64,000 nucleotides of DNA from a virus (IMGVR_UViG_3300033146_003848:82141-146140), one strand, 5' to 3'. Positions 16,578 through 25,422 are shown, numbered from the stretch's first letter. Numbers and translations: made by a program. Notes: generated from the letters alone by a model not told the origin.

Positions 16578-17204
16578 ATGAGTATGAGTGACACAAAACA
16601 AAAATTAAATTTTTTATTAGACAATTTAGAGTTGGCAGATTATTTTGGTTCAAGAGATGTGGATAGAGTGTATGGTGCGGTATATAAAAAACTAATTCAA
16701 AATGGAGTATTAGTTAATAATTTAAGATTTACTCAAGGGAAAAATGTTTTACCTTTTGAAATTGATAAAACTGAAAGTATAAAGGACAATATTACTAGAA
16801 TTAAAACATATCTTCTTAGTAAGGTTGATAATTCAGAAAGGAGACTACGAGAGTGGACAGCATTCCATACAATCTATAGTTGGAGATACATTAAAGTGTC
16901 CAATCTTTCTCGTCTCAAAAATGGAAAAGTGAAAATCAAAGGTAACTTTGATGCGGCAAATGATTTAATTGAGATTTTAGGCTATATCCAAAGTGATGAG
17001 ATACCAAAAGACTTAGGGTTTTCATATGGTGTATTAGACTATGCTAGAAAGCAAAATGTCCCTTTAGATACTCATGCGGTAGATGTTATTCATTTTACAG
17101 TATCATATAAAAGAGGCTCATTTGAAATAACAGGAATGGATGATGCTCAAGTTCAACAATTAAAGGATATTCTTTCTAATAATGAGATACAAATGATGAG
17201 GTAA
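16578..17204 (+). CDS. Hypothetical protein, 208 aa
   Basis: AAGGAG site. Helical N-terminal half, mixed C-terminal half. No family recognised. Heads a run of six tightly packed genes to 18602. Confidence 0.7.
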   Translation: MSMSDTKQKLNFLLDNLELADYFGSRDVDRVYGAVYKKLIQNGVLVNNLRFTQGKNVLPFEIDKTESIKDNITRIKTYLLSKVDNSERRLREWTAFHTIYSWRYIKVSNLSRLKNGKVKIKGNFDAANDLIEILGYIQSDEIPKDLGFSYGVLDYARKQNVPLDTHAVDVIHFTVSYKRGSFEITGMDDAQVQQLKDILSNNEIQMMR

Positions 17205-17209
17205 TTATC

Positions 17210-17449
17210 ATGAAAGAGTATTATGAATTGGTTGACAATCAAACTATTTCTTCGAATAAGAGGTTTATTAAATGTATTTGTTCTGAATGGCATCCAATCG
17301 TTCGGAATAATATGAGACGACTTACAGTCACTTGCCCGTTCTTTGGAATAATTGGAACGGGCAAAACAAATGGAGATTTAAAACGATCTTGGAGAAAAAA
17401 TAGTGAGTTGTGGATAAAAAATGAACTTTTAGTTGAGGAGGGATTGTGA
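17210..17449 (+). CDS. Hypothetical protein, 79 aa
   Basis: Basic, with three cysteines and a GTGKT stretch too short and isolated to be a P-loop. The stop overlaps the next start (GTGA). Confidence 0.6.
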   Translation: MKEYYELVDNQTISSNKRFIKCICSEWHPIVRNNMRRLTVTCPFFGIIGTGKTNGDLKRSWRKNSELWIKNELLVEEGL

Positions 17450-17736
17450 TTATGAAAAAACAATGTTTAATGAATAAAGAAGAGGTTGTTCATTTTGAAA
17501 GTGAAGGACGAGATCATATTTATTTCAATTTGGAATCTTGGGAAGTTTTAAGTCAATTGACAAAGTATCATTGGCAACATAAGATGTTAGAAGAACCATT
17601 AAGAGAATTTTGTAAACAATTGTTCCCACATTTGGAAATATTTCAAGTAAAGGTTCAAGAAACATATTTTGTTAAAATGAATCAATTAGGGCGAGGTACA
17701 TTATTTATAACAATAAATCCACAAGATGAGGATTAA
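17446..17736 (+). CDS. Hypothetical protein, 96 aa
   Basis: GAGGAGG at 17434-17440 fits GTG 17446 (spacing 5) better than ATG 17452. No family recognised. Confidence 0.6.
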   Translation: MIMKKQCLMNKEEVVHFESEGRDHIYFNLESWEVLSQLTKYHWQHKMLEEPLREFCKQLFPHLEIFQVKVQETYFVKMNQLGRGTLFITINPQDED

Positions 17737-18037
17737 TACATTGAGATATACAACAAATGAAATTATTGGTAATTGTAGAATTTTAATACCTAATAAAATT
17801 AATAGTCCTTGTACGTTGCAATTTATTTTAAATTGGATCGGAAAGACTGCCTGTTCAGAAGATGTATCTTTGATTAATTTGAATCAACAATCTAATGGTT
17901 ATCAAATTGAGGTTTTAAATAGAAATACAAGTGAAATAACTATTTTAGGTCAAATTATAACAAAAACTCAAATTTCTGAAAATGATTTTATTTCAGAAAT
18001 AGGATGTAAAATATCAATTAACAAATGCGGAGAATAA
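17726..18037 (+). CDS. Hypothetical protein, 103 aa
   Basis: Starts inside the preceding gene; TTG 17741 behind GAGG is an alternative start. Rich in N/I/S with two cysteine pairs far apart. No family recognised. Confidence 0.55.
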   Translation: MRINTLRYTTNEIIGNCRILIPNKINSPCTLQFILNWIGKTACSEDVSLINLNQQSNGYQIEVLNRNTSEITILGQIITKTQISENDFISEIGCKISINKCGE

Positions 18038-18038
18038 T

Positions 18039-18308
18039 ATGAAAAGTTTAAAGAGTCTGGAAAAATGCAAACCTTATACTAGAAATAGACCACTAAAAGA
18101 TATAGGAATGAAAGTTAATGTGAAAGGACAAATTGTTCAGTTCTTACAAGAAGATGATGGACTCGATTTAAGTCCCATTCTCGCCAAATATAACGATTGT
18201 ATTGTATATAGTGGTCGTAATGAAATCGAGGATCTATTGAATATGGAAGATTATGTGCCTGTGTTTTTTGAAACTGAGGCGTATAGTTCATTCAACTTCA
18301 TGAATTAG
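18039..18308 (+). CDS. Hypothetical protein, 89 aa
   Basis: GCGGAG site one base after the previous gene. Basic start, acidic end. No family recognised. Confidence 0.6.
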   Translation: MKSLKSLEKCKPYTRNRPLKDIGMKVNVKGQIVQFLQEDDGLDLSPILAKYNDCIVYSGRNEIEDLLNMEDYVPVFFETEAYSSFNFMN

Positions 18309-18317
18309 GAGAAGATT

Positions 18318-18602
18318 ATGAAAAATTTAGAGCAAGAGTACTATCTAACTTTTGAGGACACGATTAGAGAACGAGTTGTTATTCTGGTTGTAGATAAAAA
18401 TTCATTAAGCGGGAGTTATATGTTTGCCTTTAGTGAGAATGCTAATTCGAATAGTGATTTATGGAGACATTGTAATTATGCCACGAAAAGTGCAATAAAA
18501 CAAAAAATTAAGAATATTAAAAATGATAAGTCCTTAATTATCATTTCTGAAGAATTCCCCACAAACAATAAAGTTATGGAAATACTTGACGTGGTATCAT
18601 AA
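18318..18602 (+). CDS. Hypothetical protein, 94 aa
   Basis: TAGGAG site. No family recognised. Its 3' end contains the -35 of the next promoter. Confidence 0.6.
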   Translation: MKNLEQEYYLTFEDTIRERVVILVVDKNSLSGSYMFAFSENANSNSDLWRHCNYATKSAIKQKIKNIKNDKSLIIISEEFPTNNKVMEILDVVS

Positions 18603-18614
18603 ATGTATTATACT
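18586..18614 (+). promoter_or_regulatory. Early sigma70-like promoter
   Basis: TTGACG at 18586-18591, 17 nt, TATACT at 18609-18614; here without the extended TGn. Confidence 0.75.
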
Positions 18615-18667
18615 ATATAAGACATTGAAAAAAATATCATTGATTAATTATAAAAAAGGAGAATACT

Positions 18668-19087
18668 ATGGGCTACACACATTATTGGGAACTAAAGCGT
18701 AAGTTGTCGGATGAAAAATGGAATGAAATTGTATCGGATTGTAAGACATTATCTGAATTATTACCTAAACATTCAACATCTAGTGGTGGATTGTTTAAAG
18801 ATGAGCCGTTGCAATTAGATGATAATTCATATTTTGGTAAATTTATTCAATTCAATGGGATTGAAAACTTAGGACATGAAGATTTCTTTTTTACTAATAC
18901 TCCAACTGCTGGGTTTTGTAAGACTAATCGAAAACCATATGATTTAATGGTTCAAATTTGCATTTTAACTTTTGTTCATCATTTAGGTGATGATTTGATA
19001 AAAACATCTAGTGATGGAGAAAGCGATGATTGGGAAGAATCTCGTAAAATAGTAACGAATTATTTTAAGAAAAAGGAGAGTCAGTAA
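18668..19087 (+). CDS. Conserved phage protein of the MGYTHYW type
   Basis: 139 aa. Opens MGYTHYWE, then a central IQFNG and a FCKTNRKPYD segment followed by a helix, and an SDGESDDW end. This pattern recurs in uncharacterised proteins of many phages of Gram-negative hosts; no function is known to me. AAAGGAG site. Confidence 0.75.
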   Translation: MGYTHYWELKRKLSDEKWNEIVSDCKTLSELLPKHSTSSGGLFKDEPLQLDDNSYFGKFIQFNGIENLGHEDFFFTNTPTAGFCKTNRKPYDLMVQICILTFVHHLGDDLIKTSSDGESDDWEESRKIVTNYFKKKESQ

Positions 19088-19088
19088 A

Positions 19089-19496
19089 ATGAAAGTAACT
19101 CGAACCAACGATTTATGGATATATATGAACGATGAGGATCAAGAGGTCGCAACAGTAAGTTTACATGAAGGTGATCAAAATGATGTGCAATATCTGCATC
19201 CATGCACTGAAAGGATTATTGATTTTTTATCAGAGAATCCTCCACCATGTTCTGCGGGGTCACAAGCAATTGTGAGCAGAGAAATAGTAGCAACTCACCA
19301 TCATCACTTGACTCCAAAGTATCACGCTAAGTCAGGTCACATCACGCAAGTTAAAATGGAGACAAAGGTTGCCATTAAAAATCGGAATCGTGATAGATAT
19401 GTTCCCTATTTTTATCCTATTTTTCTTTGTGAATTTGACGATTCTAATTTAGATGCACTTTGGTTACCCTTAGAAATGATTGCATTATTAGATTAA
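19089..19496 (+). CDS. Hypothetical protein, 135 aa
   Basis: Has a HHHH cluster near residue 75 and several further histidines, which could bind metal. AGGAG site 9 nt upstream. No family recognised. Same transcription unit as the preceding gene. Confidence 0.65.
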   Translation: MKVTRTNDLWIYMNDEDQEVATVSLHEGDQNDVQYLHPCTERIIDFLSENPPPCSAGSQAIVSREIVATHHHHLTPKYHAKSGHITQVKMETKVAIKNRNRDRYVPYFYPIFLCEFDDSNLDALWLPLEMIALLD

Positions 19497-19503
19497 AAAA
19501 TAT

Positions 19504-19532
19504 TTGACGTGGTGTCATAAATGTGTTATACT
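19504..19532 (+). promoter_or_regulatory. Early sigma70-like promoter with short 5' hairpin
   Basis: TTGACG at 19504-19509, 17 nt, TATACT at 19527-19532 with TGT; AACAT / ATGTT hairpin right at the start of the transcript. Confidence 0.8.
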
Positions 19533-19588
19533 ATACTTATGAAACATGAAAAATGTTATTATTAATTAATTGACTTTAGGAGGTCATT

Positions 19589-19792
19589 ATGTTAAAATTT
19601 ATCAAAAAAATATTATCTGAGGGTTCAGATGATGAGAAGCAAGTGGTTCTTTTTCTATTAAGTAAAATGGAGTATACATCAAAGGTTAAATTCCATGCGA
19701 AAAAATACATGACGATAATGAACGAAGCGGGAATTACGATTCCACGAGGGTTTAATCCAACTTTAGATGATGAGGATAATAATGAAAAATAG
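19589..19792 (+). CDS. Hypothetical protein, 67 aa
   Basis: TAGGAGG site. Basic helical start, acidic end. No family recognised. Confidence 0.6.
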   Translation: MLKFIKKILSEGSDDEKQVVLFLLSKMEYTSKVKFHAKKYMTIMNEAGITIPRGFNPTLDDEDNNEK

Positions 19793-20288
19793 ATATCAAG
19801 TGGAGATTATAGAAACCTTGGGACGAATTCTGTATGTGAATGCTTTAGATGAGGAGACAGCATATCAAGAAGTATTTCGGCAGCATAAAGATGGAGAGAT
19901 AGTATTAGATTCAAATGACTACCGAGATGTTTACATTGAGGTTGTGGAAATTGATAGTGCAACCTGTATTTTATGTAAATTTTCTGCGGACTGTGATGAT
20001 GAGTTTGATATAACAGGGCAAAAAATATTCTCGCAATCAGAATGGTTGGAATTTCAACGTCAAAGTAAGGTGTACTTTGAAAAATATGGTAATTTAGAGA
20101 TACACTTTGGTTCAAATCAAAGTTTATACTTTAAAAATATAAGCGAGTTGTTCGAGTGTTTTTTCACCATGCAAATATCTGAAGATGCATATAACGAACT
20201 CTCCAAAGTATATCACAAAAATAAATTTGGCTTGTTTATCGATTGGGATGATATTTTTCAACGAAAGAGTGAAGAAGAGGAGATATAA
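19782..20288 (+). CDS. Hypothetical protein, 168 aa
   Basis: ATG 19782 behind GAGGA, overlapping the preceding stop. Four cysteines (CILCKFSADC in the middle). No family recognised. Confidence 0.65.
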   Translation: MKNRYQVEIIETLGRILYVNALDEETAYQEVFRQHKDGEIVLDSNDYRDVYIEVVEIDSATCILCKFSADCDDEFDITGQKIFSQSEWLEFQRQSKVYFEKYGNLEIHFGSNQSLYFKNISELFECFFTMQISEDAYNELSKVYHKNKFGLFIDWDDIFQRKSEEEEI

Positions 20289-20291
20289 ATT

Positions 20292-20645
20292 ATGACTATT
20301 GATTATTGGCAAAAAAATAAAGATGTGAAATTTATTGAAAGTGAGTCTGGAGACATTGAAACCATTAATCTTCTATATAATTATAGAGGAGTTAATATCA
20401 CGGAAGTTGTAATTTCTCCACGTCATTGGGGAAAACAGACTTGGTCTTATGCAGTTGTTGCCTTAGATTTAGAAAAAACGAAATCTAAGGCATTATGTGA
20501 AAAATATCCAATGAGATTGGAAACCTATTATTCCGAAAAAACTCATGGATATCCAACGTTTCGCCAATACGATGATGAGGAGTATTGTTATGAAGAGGAT
20601 GTTATAAAATTAATAGATGAATGTTTAGCCAACAATTTAAACTAA
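20292..20645 (+). CDS. Hypothetical protein, 117 aa
   Basis: AGAGGAG upstream. Has an HWGKQTW turn and an acidic, tyrosine-rich end. No family recognised. Bases 20646-20745 after it hold only a weak imperfect hairpin (AGTGAGC...CGTCACT). Confidence 0.65.
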   Translation: MTIDYWQKNKDVKFIESESGDIETINLLYNYRGVNITEVVISPRHWGKQTWSYAVVALDLEKTKSKALCEKYPMRLETYYSEKTHGYPTFRQYDDEEYCYEEDVIKLIDECLANNLN

Positions 20646-20745
20646 TATTTCAGTGAGCCTTTTGCTCGTCACTCAACGAAAATAAAAAATTAATACTTTA
20701 CTATTTAGAAGTAAAAAAACTATTTAAAATTAATTAAAATTATCA

Positions 20746-20774
20746 TTGACTTGGTTAAAATTATATGTTATACT
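20746..20774 (+). promoter_or_regulatory. Early sigma70-like promoter with 5' hairpin
   Basis: TTGACT at 20746-20751, 17 nt, TATACT at 20769-20774 with TGT. Hairpin TTGAAAA / TTTTCAA just after the start. Confidence 0.85.
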
Positions 20775-20824
20775 TATATTATAAATGATTGAAAACTTTT
20801 CAATTATAATTGATGGAGATAATC

Positions 20825-20953
20825 ATGTTTGATGATATTGCGATATTTATACCATACAACGATGAAGTTAAAATATCAGAAGGATATTATTCATTGCGAG
20901 AGTATAAGAATTCACCTGAAGCAATTCAATATATTGCAGATATGTTAGAATAA
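20825..20953 (+). CDS. Small protein, 42 aa
   Basis: Own promoter and a TGGAGA site before the ATG, which supports a real gene despite its length. Hydrophobic start (DDIAIFIPY), helical acidic end. No family recognised. Confidence 0.6.
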   Translation: MFDDIAIFIPYNDEVKISEGYYSLREYKNSPEAIQYIADMLE

Positions 20954-20956
20954 ATG

Positions 20957-20985
20957 TTGACTTGGTTAAAATTAAATGTTATACT
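20957..20985 (+). promoter_or_regulatory. Early sigma70-like promoter with 5' hairpin
   Basis: TTGACT at 20957-20962, 17 nt, TATACT at 20980-20985 with TGT. Perfect 8-bp hairpin AACACTTA / TAAGTGTT at 20996-21016. Confidence 0.9.
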
Positions 20986-21040
20986 ATTATTATAAAACAC
21001 TTAGATGTTAAGTGTTACAAACAATTTATGGAGAGTTATT

Positions 21041-21283
21041 ATGTGGGTAAACAGAAAAGATTGTAGAAAAGAAGGACTTAAACAACGATTTGAAGCGTAT
21101 GATTTATTAGATGGTGTAAGATATCTTAAGCCCGATTCAGATAAAGACTTCTTGGGATCAGTAAGTGCAATAGACACAACTAGAGGTCTTATTGAATTAA
21201 CATCAGTGGAGAATAATGAGAAACTCAATGTCCCTGCTGAATTGTGTAGAATTTTATTAATAAGAGGAGAGATTCCTGTTTAA
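21041..21283 (+). CDS. Hypothetical protein, 80 aa
   Basis: ATG 21041 behind GGAGAG. Looks like a small beta-barrel (KYLKPDSDKDF..VSAIDTTRG). No family recognised. Confidence 0.6.
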   Translation: MWVNRKDCRKEGLKQRFEAYDLLDGVRYLKPDSDKDFLGSVSAIDTTRGLIELTSVENNEKLNVPAELCRILLIRGEIPV

Positions 21284-21297
21284 ATGAAAGTGTAAAT

Positions 21298-21326
21298 TTG
21301 ACACGGCTCAATTTATATGTTATAAT
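21298..21326 (+). promoter_or_regulatory. Early sigma70-like promoter with 5' hairpin
   Basis: TTGACA at 21298-21303, 17 nt, TATAAT at 21321-21326 with TGT. Perfect 9-bp hairpin ACAATGTTA / TAACATTGT at 21337-21358. Confidence 0.9.
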
Positions 21327-21388
21327 ATACTTATAAACAATGTTAATAGTAACATTGTAGAATGAATATTAATTTAATTGCGGAGATT

Positions 21389-21703
21389 ATGATGGAAATA
21401 AAAACACACTTTAGCCCTCAAGAAGTATTGAATAACCCAGAACTTACTCAAGATGCAATGAATCATTGTGGAGAATTGACTTATGAGATGACAGACGGAG
21501 AAATTGATTGGGTCAATTTCATTAAAGGTAAATATAGCATTGCTGATTATATTTTAAAGAGAATGGTAGATAATGTTGTTACAATTGACATGGACTTCTC
21601 TAAGAGTCTTGATGATGATTGTGAAGGAGCAGGAAAGGCAGTTATGCTAAGTGATGATAGTGCCCTTCAATCGATTTTCTTTTATAATTATATGGAGAGT
21701 TAA
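21389..21703 (+). CDS. Hypothetical protein, 104 aa
   Basis: ATG 21389 behind GCGGAG; the upstream in-frame ATG at 21362 lies at the end of the leader hairpin and has no ribosome site. Acidic. No family recognised. Confidence 0.65.
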   Translation: MMEIKTHFSPQEVLNNPELTQDAMNHCGELTYEMTDGEIDWVNFIKGKYSIADYILKRMVDNVVTIDMDFSKSLDDDCEGAGKAVMLSDDSALQSIFFYNYMES

Positions 21704-21886
21704 ATGAGTAGCATTAAAATAAAAGATTTGGTCATCTCTCAAGAAGGTCAAGAAAAAATACTTCGTCGTCATTATGAAAAGATGACCAAATCGCAAGTTA
21801 TAGATGCTCTTATTATGGAGTTATTTGTAAATAATAAAGATAGTGTTCCCAGACGAATTGAAAATATTAGTTATGGAGAAAATTAA
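21704..21886 (+). CDS. Hypothetical protein, 60 aa
   Basis: Starts directly after the previous stop, with GGAGAG upstream; ends overlapping the next ATG by one base. No family recognised. Confidence 0.6.
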   Translation: MSSIKIKDLVISQEGQEKILRRHYEKMTKSQVIDALIMELFVNNKDSVPRRIENISYGEN

Positions 21887-22134
21887 TGATGAATAGGTTT
21901 GATTTTGGTATGACTGGAATTATTAAAAAATTTATTGAAGGATTAAAAATTGAATTTGATGAAAAAGGACAATATTGGCTTGTTGACTGTTGGGATAATT
22001 GTCAGTATATTGCCAAATATAATAAACAGAGCAAGGTTTTTGCCATGTATGATGAATTAGAATGGTGTAAAACTCTAACAGAAGGTCAAAAGATAGTGAA
22101 AAACCATTTCCCTCACTTGAAAATTAAGGTTTGA
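21886..22134 (+). CDS. Hypothetical protein, 82 aa
   Basis: Tightly coupled to the preceding gene; TGGAG site. Tryptophan and cysteine rich middle (WLVDCWDNCQY). No family recognised. Confidence 0.6.
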   Translation: MMNRFDFGMTGIIKKFIEGLKIEFDEKGQYWLVDCWDNCQYIAKYNKQSKVFAMYDELEWCKTLTEGQKIVKNHFPHLKIKV

Positions 22135-22159
22135 TATAAATTTTTAGATGGAGAAAATT

Positions 22160-22426
22160 ATGAGTGATGTAGCAAAAATAAGAGCGGATATTAATAAGAG
22201 AGGACTCAAGACAGTCATGAAAGAACACTTGAATATTCCCGATGAAGACTTTGATTCCCATTGTTCGGATTTATATGTTATTTGTACTTCGGAGCGACAA
22301 GAGTGGCTAAAGAAGAATTATGAATTTTATACTAATATTGTCCTCTCATATTCAAATGTTGATGGTCAATCTTGGTTGGGAAAATCATTCTTCGATATCC
22401 CATTTGCACACATTGAATATTATTAA
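22160..22426 (+). CDS. Hypothetical protein, 88 aa
   Basis: ATG 22160 behind TGGAGA. No family recognised. Confidence 0.6.
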   Translation: MSDVAKIRADINKRGLKTVMKEHLNIPDEDFDSHCSDLYVICTSERQEWLKKNYEFYTNIVLSYSNVDGQSWLGKSFFDIPFAHIEYY

Positions 22427-22441
22427 AAGAGAGGTATAATT

Positions 22442-22486
22442 ATGAGTAGTGTTAACCACTATGAAGTTGATACTGAATATACATAA
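22442..22486 (+). CDS. Possible 14-aa micro-ORF
   Basis: GAGAGG lies 8 nt before the ATG, and the frame stops after 14 codons. It could be a decayed gene start or a leader peptide. Very uncertain. Confidence 0.2.
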   Translation: MSSVNHYEVDTEYT

Positions 22487-22521
22487 AACATTAAAAAAAG
22501 TGTAATTAATAGTATAATGAT

Positions 22522-22550
22522 TTGACACGGTCAATATTATATGTTAGAAT
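22522..22550 (+). promoter_or_regulatory. Early sigma70-like promoter with 5' hairpin
   Basis: TTGACA at 22522-22527, 17 nt, TAGAAT at 22545-22550 with TGT; GAAAC / GTTTC pairing in the first 30 nt of RNA. Confidence 0.8.
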
Positions 22551-22616
22551 ATACTTATGAAACAATTTAAAAAAGTTAGTTTCTAAGTGTTATTAATGAA
22601 TTTTGAGGAGAGTAAA

Positions 22617-22820
22617 ATGAAAAAAACAGAAGCGACTGCGAGATTCGGCAAGAAAATTGTCGAACGAGTGAAGTATCGTAAATATGGCGGAGACGATTGT
22701 TATTCTTGGGCAATCTTCATCGATAGACGATTGTACAAAGGAGGTTACTCCAGATCAGAAGTTATGTATGAAGTAGGGTTAATTTATAAACATTTATCTG
22801 ATGAAAGTAGAGGAGAGTAA
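22617..22820 (+). CDS. Hypothetical basic protein, 67 aa
   Basis: ATG 22617 behind GAGGAGAG. Basic with many K/R/Y. No family recognised; could bind nucleic acid. Confidence 0.6.
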   Translation: MKKTEATARFGKKIVERVKYRKYGGDDCYSWAIFIDRRLYKGGYSRSEVMYEVGLIYKHLSDESRGE

Positions 22821-22821
22821 A

Positions 22822-23442
22822 ATGGAAACTATACAAAAAATAAATTATAAGGATCATACGATTGAAATTTCATATGATGATTATTTTGAAAGTCCAAGAT
22901 GTTGGGATCAAAACTCAACAATGTTAATATTTCATCGAGAATATGATTTTGGTGATAAAAATGAATTGGGTATTGATAAAAATGATTTTAATGATTGGGA
23001 TGAAATGGAAGAATTCCTACAAAAGGAGATGAATATAGTAGTAATTTTACCAATTTACATGATGGAACATAGTGGGATAAGTATTCAAACAACTCCATTT
23101 AGTTGCTCATGGGATTCAGGAAGAGTGGGATTTATATATATTACTCGGGATCAGATGAAGGATGCATATGGGTATAAACTATTAAATGCCAGACGAGAAA
23201 AAGAAATCATAAGATACTTAACCAACGAAGTCAAATTAATGAATAACTATGTCACAGGAGATGTTTATGCATATTGTATTCGCAATGAGGACGACGAAGT
23301 ACTCGATTCATGTTCAGGGTTTTATGGTGATGATTGTATTCCCGAAATAATAGATGAATGTAAACGAATCATTGATACTTATCCTTCTTCTCAACAAATG
23401 ACTATTGCTGATTTTATACAGGAGAAAAAAGATGACCAATAA
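22822..23442 (+). CDS. Conserved mobile-element protein, 206 aa (SGISxxTxPFSCxWDSG type)
   Basis: The central run MMEHSGISIQTTPFSC, then WDSGRVGFIY, and the later DSCSGFYGDD match a family of uncharacterised proteins I recall from phages and Firmicutes plasmids. No catalytic assignment is known to me. ATG 22822 behind GAGGAGAG, directly after the previous gene; the 3' end overlaps the HTH gene by 11 nt. Confidence 0.65.
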   Translation: METIQKINYKDHTIEISYDDYFESPRCWDQNSTMLIFHREYDFGDKNELGIDKNDFNDWDEMEEFLQKEMNIVVILPIYMMEHSGISIQTTPFSCSWDSGRVGFIYITRDQMKDAYGYKLLNARREKEIIRYLTNEVKLMNNYVTGDVYAYCIRNEDDEVLDSCSGFYGDDCIPEIIDECKRIIDTYPSSQQMTIADFIQEKKDDQ

Positions 23443-24094
23443 AGAACTGATGGAACTGATGGGAGTCTCAAGAGAGACCGTTAGATTCTGGATCACAAAG
23501 GGAATTCCACATGTGGGAGAAACTCCCACAACAATGACTTTCCCCGAAAAAGAATGTCAACAATGGTTTATTGACAATAAAATAATAGGATACTTAAATG
23601 TGAAGGAGATAAAAGAAAAATATAACCTCTCACAAAAACAATTAACAGTTTGGCGAAATAATGGATTGCCCGAAGAGTGGAGTCCAATTCGTAAAAAGAA
23701 GGCAATATATAACATTGTAAAATTAGAAACTTGGGTTGAAGAAACAAATGCCCTTTCTATGTTTGATGAAGATCCTCGAATGAGCACTGCGGATATTTGT
23801 GAAATGTATAATGTAACTAGAGCGACAGTTTCTCTTTGGGTAAAAAATGGACTTCGAGGAGAAGATACTATTCATGGGTTTAGATTTGAACATAGTGAGG
23901 TTAGACGTTGGATAGAAAGTCACAAAAAATCCCAGAATAAATTAATTCTCATACAAGGTCAAGTATTCATTAGTAAACATAAAGATGTCGACCTTGTTGA
24001 ACGATATTACTCCATAAGTGAATTGGGAAAAATACTATCTGAAAATAAAAATGATCCTAAAACCATTCAACATATTTCTAATATGTTAATTTGA
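23432..24094 (+). CDS. Protein with three tandem MerR/excisionase-like HTH units (copy 1)
   Basis: 220 aa. Three ~50-residue units follow one another: ELMELMGVSRETVRFWITKG (residues 4-23), EIKEKYNLSQKQLTVWRNNG (~54-73) and DICEMYNVTRATVSLWVKNG (~119-138). Each is followed by a short wing and an aromatic-rich helix ending in WF, WV or WI. This is the winged-helix layout of excisionases and Nu1-type small terminases. Three in one chain suggest binding to a long or repeated DNA site. ATG behind AGGAG. A close-architecture paralogue lies at 25794. Confidence 0.7.
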   Translation: MTNKELMELMGVSRETVRFWITKGIPHVGETPTTMTFPEKECQQWFIDNKIIGYLNVKEIKEKYNLSQKQLTVWRNNGLPEEWSPIRKKKAIYNIVKLETWVEETNALSMFDEDPRMSTADICEMYNVTRATVSLWVKNGLRGEDTIHGFRFEHSEVRRWIESHKKSQNKLILIQGQVFISKHKDVDLVERYYSISELGKILSENKNDPKTIQHISNMLI

Positions 24095-24119
24095 CTTGGT
24101 CATTTTTATGTGTTATACT
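24091..24119 (+). promoter_or_regulatory. Early promoter with hairpin and AGTC/GACT leader
   Basis: TTGACT at 24091-24096, 17 nt, TATACT at 24114-24119 with TGT. Hairpin AAACAAT / ATTGTTT at 24128-24149, then the conserved leader GAGTCAGAAAAGACT and ATCGGAGACT up to the start codon. Confidence 0.9.
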
Positions 24120-24199
24120 ATATATATAAACAATTAATTTTGATTGTTTGTTTTTAATAATTTTTTGAGTCAGAAAAGACTATAACATCGGAGACTATT

Positions 24200-24445
24200 A
24201 TGAATTTACAAGTGAATGGTGAATTACATTTGAGAATTTCCAACATGGAAGGTGTAGAAATTCAAAAAGATGAAGAAAAAATGGTTAGGTCGAAATTAAA
24301 GAGTGGAGATTATTTACTTAGCCTCAATAATAAATTTATTGTTGAATTAAAGAATTTTCAAACTCCAATATATACTTTTGATTTCGATGTCGATTCAATT
24401 ACCGAATATGATTTCATTGAAGATGCGGAGGAAAATGATGAGTGA
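24200..24445 (+). CDS. Hypothetical protein, 81 aa
   Basis: ATCGGAGA leader site. Beta-rich with acidic end. No family recognised. Overlaps the next gene by 8 nt. Confidence 0.6.
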   Translation: MNLQVNGELHLRISNMEGVEIQKDEEKMVRSKLKSGDYLLSLNNKFIVELKNFQTPIYTFDFDVDSITEYDFIEDAEENDE

Positions 24446-24707
24446 TAAAAATACAAAAAAAGCCCTGTTGAAAGAACAATTGGACAAATTAATGAGCCAA
24501 TTCTCAGATACAATTGATGAGAAGGTCAATCATGTGTTCGCATCGGGAACACTAGACGTGGACAATTTAGATGTCAGTGATGATAATTATACATTGGCTA
24601 AATTCTTCATGTGTGCATTAGGGAAAGAAATGTCGCACCAATATAAACATCCCAATTCTTCACGAAAACAAACCAAAACAATTGAGAGTATATATGGAGC
24701 AATGTGA
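24438..24707 (+). CDS. Hypothetical protein, 89 aa
   Basis: ATG 24438 (or 24435) behind GGAGGAAA. No family recognised. Confidence 0.6.
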   Translation: MSDKNTKKALLKEQLDKLMSQFSDTIDEKVNHVFASGTLDVDNLDVSDDNYTLAKFFMCALGKEMSHQYKHPNSSRKQTKTIESIYGAM

Positions 24708-24781
24708 TGAAATATTTTGTAGCAATGTATTATGGCGAACGATATTTGACCACCATTAAGACTATTAATGAGGAGAATTAA
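24707..24781 (+). CDS. Microprotein, 24 aa
   Basis: TGATGA coupling with the preceding gene; its final codons form the ribosome site (GAGGAG) of the next gene. Position between coupled genes supports translation, length limits confidence. Confidence 0.4.
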   Translation: MKYFVAMYYGERYLTTIKTINEEN

Positions 24782-24782
24782 A

Positions 24783-25085
24783 ATGAATATATTGCCAAAA
24801 ACAATGTCGAGTAGTAACGAAGCCACAATGAGAATTAAAAAATTCCATCATCCCTTTATTCACGTCCAATTACATGAGGTAAAGGATAACAAAACAAATA
24901 AAAAGTATTCAATATTACAGTGGCAATATTGGACACATGGTGATAATATTAATGTGACTAGAGTCGCAATTAAGGATATCACTAGTGACGAGGCCATTTT
25001 ACTTTGCGATGAATTGCCTGTTTTGACCGAGACCCTTCATGATGAAATTGCGGAGAAATTTACAATATTAAGTGTTCAATCATAG
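24783..25085 (+). CDS. Hypothetical protein, 100 aa
   Basis: ATG 24783 behind GAGGAG. No family recognised. Confidence 0.6.
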   Translation: MNILPKTMSSSNEATMRIKKFHHPFIHVQLHEVKDNKTNKKYSILQWQYWTHGDNINVTRVAIKDITSDEAILLCDELPVLTETLHDEIAEKFTILSVQS

Positions 25086-25095
25086 GAGAATTAAA

Positions 25096-25422
25096 ATGAG
25101 AAAAATAGTAACATGGGTTGACGATAATGGAAATTCTTGGTCAGACTGTACTGAGAGAGAGGCAATCAAGAAGTCTAAGACCCTTAGAAATTGCACTAAT
25201 TGCAAAGATTGCACCTATTGTGTGAATTGCACAAATTGCACTAATTGTACTGAATGTGGGAATTTAGACGGTTGTGAACATTGTCACCAATGTGTGAATT
25301 GTAATAATTGTTTTCACTGTGATTATTGCACTGATTGCACCGACTGCAAAAATTGCACTAAATGTTTAGAGATTCGTGTTTCTAATGGTTCTAATTACGT
25401 TAACGTGAAACGAGGAGAATAA
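25096..25422 (+). CDS. CxxC-repeat protein, 108 aa
   Basis: N-terminal module (VTWVDDNGNSWSDCTEREA, then an IKKSKTL helix) followed by about twenty cysteines spaced every third residue through residue 95, broken once by GNLDG. Filling residues are mainly N, D, T and K. ATG 25096 behind TAGGAG. Second of four paralogues. Possible multi-metal binder or disulfide-stapled solenoid; no known family matched. Confidence 0.8.
   Translation: MRKIVTWVDDNGNSWSDCTEREAIKKSKTLRNCTNCKDCTYCVNCTNCTNCTECGNLDGCEHCHQCVNCNNCFHCDYCTDCTDCKNCTKCLEIRVSNGSNYVNVKRGE

Noticed and set aside
17210-17449. GTGKT as a nucleotide-binding P-loop
   Set aside because: Protein is only 79 aa and lacks the surrounding strand/helix and a Walker B motif.
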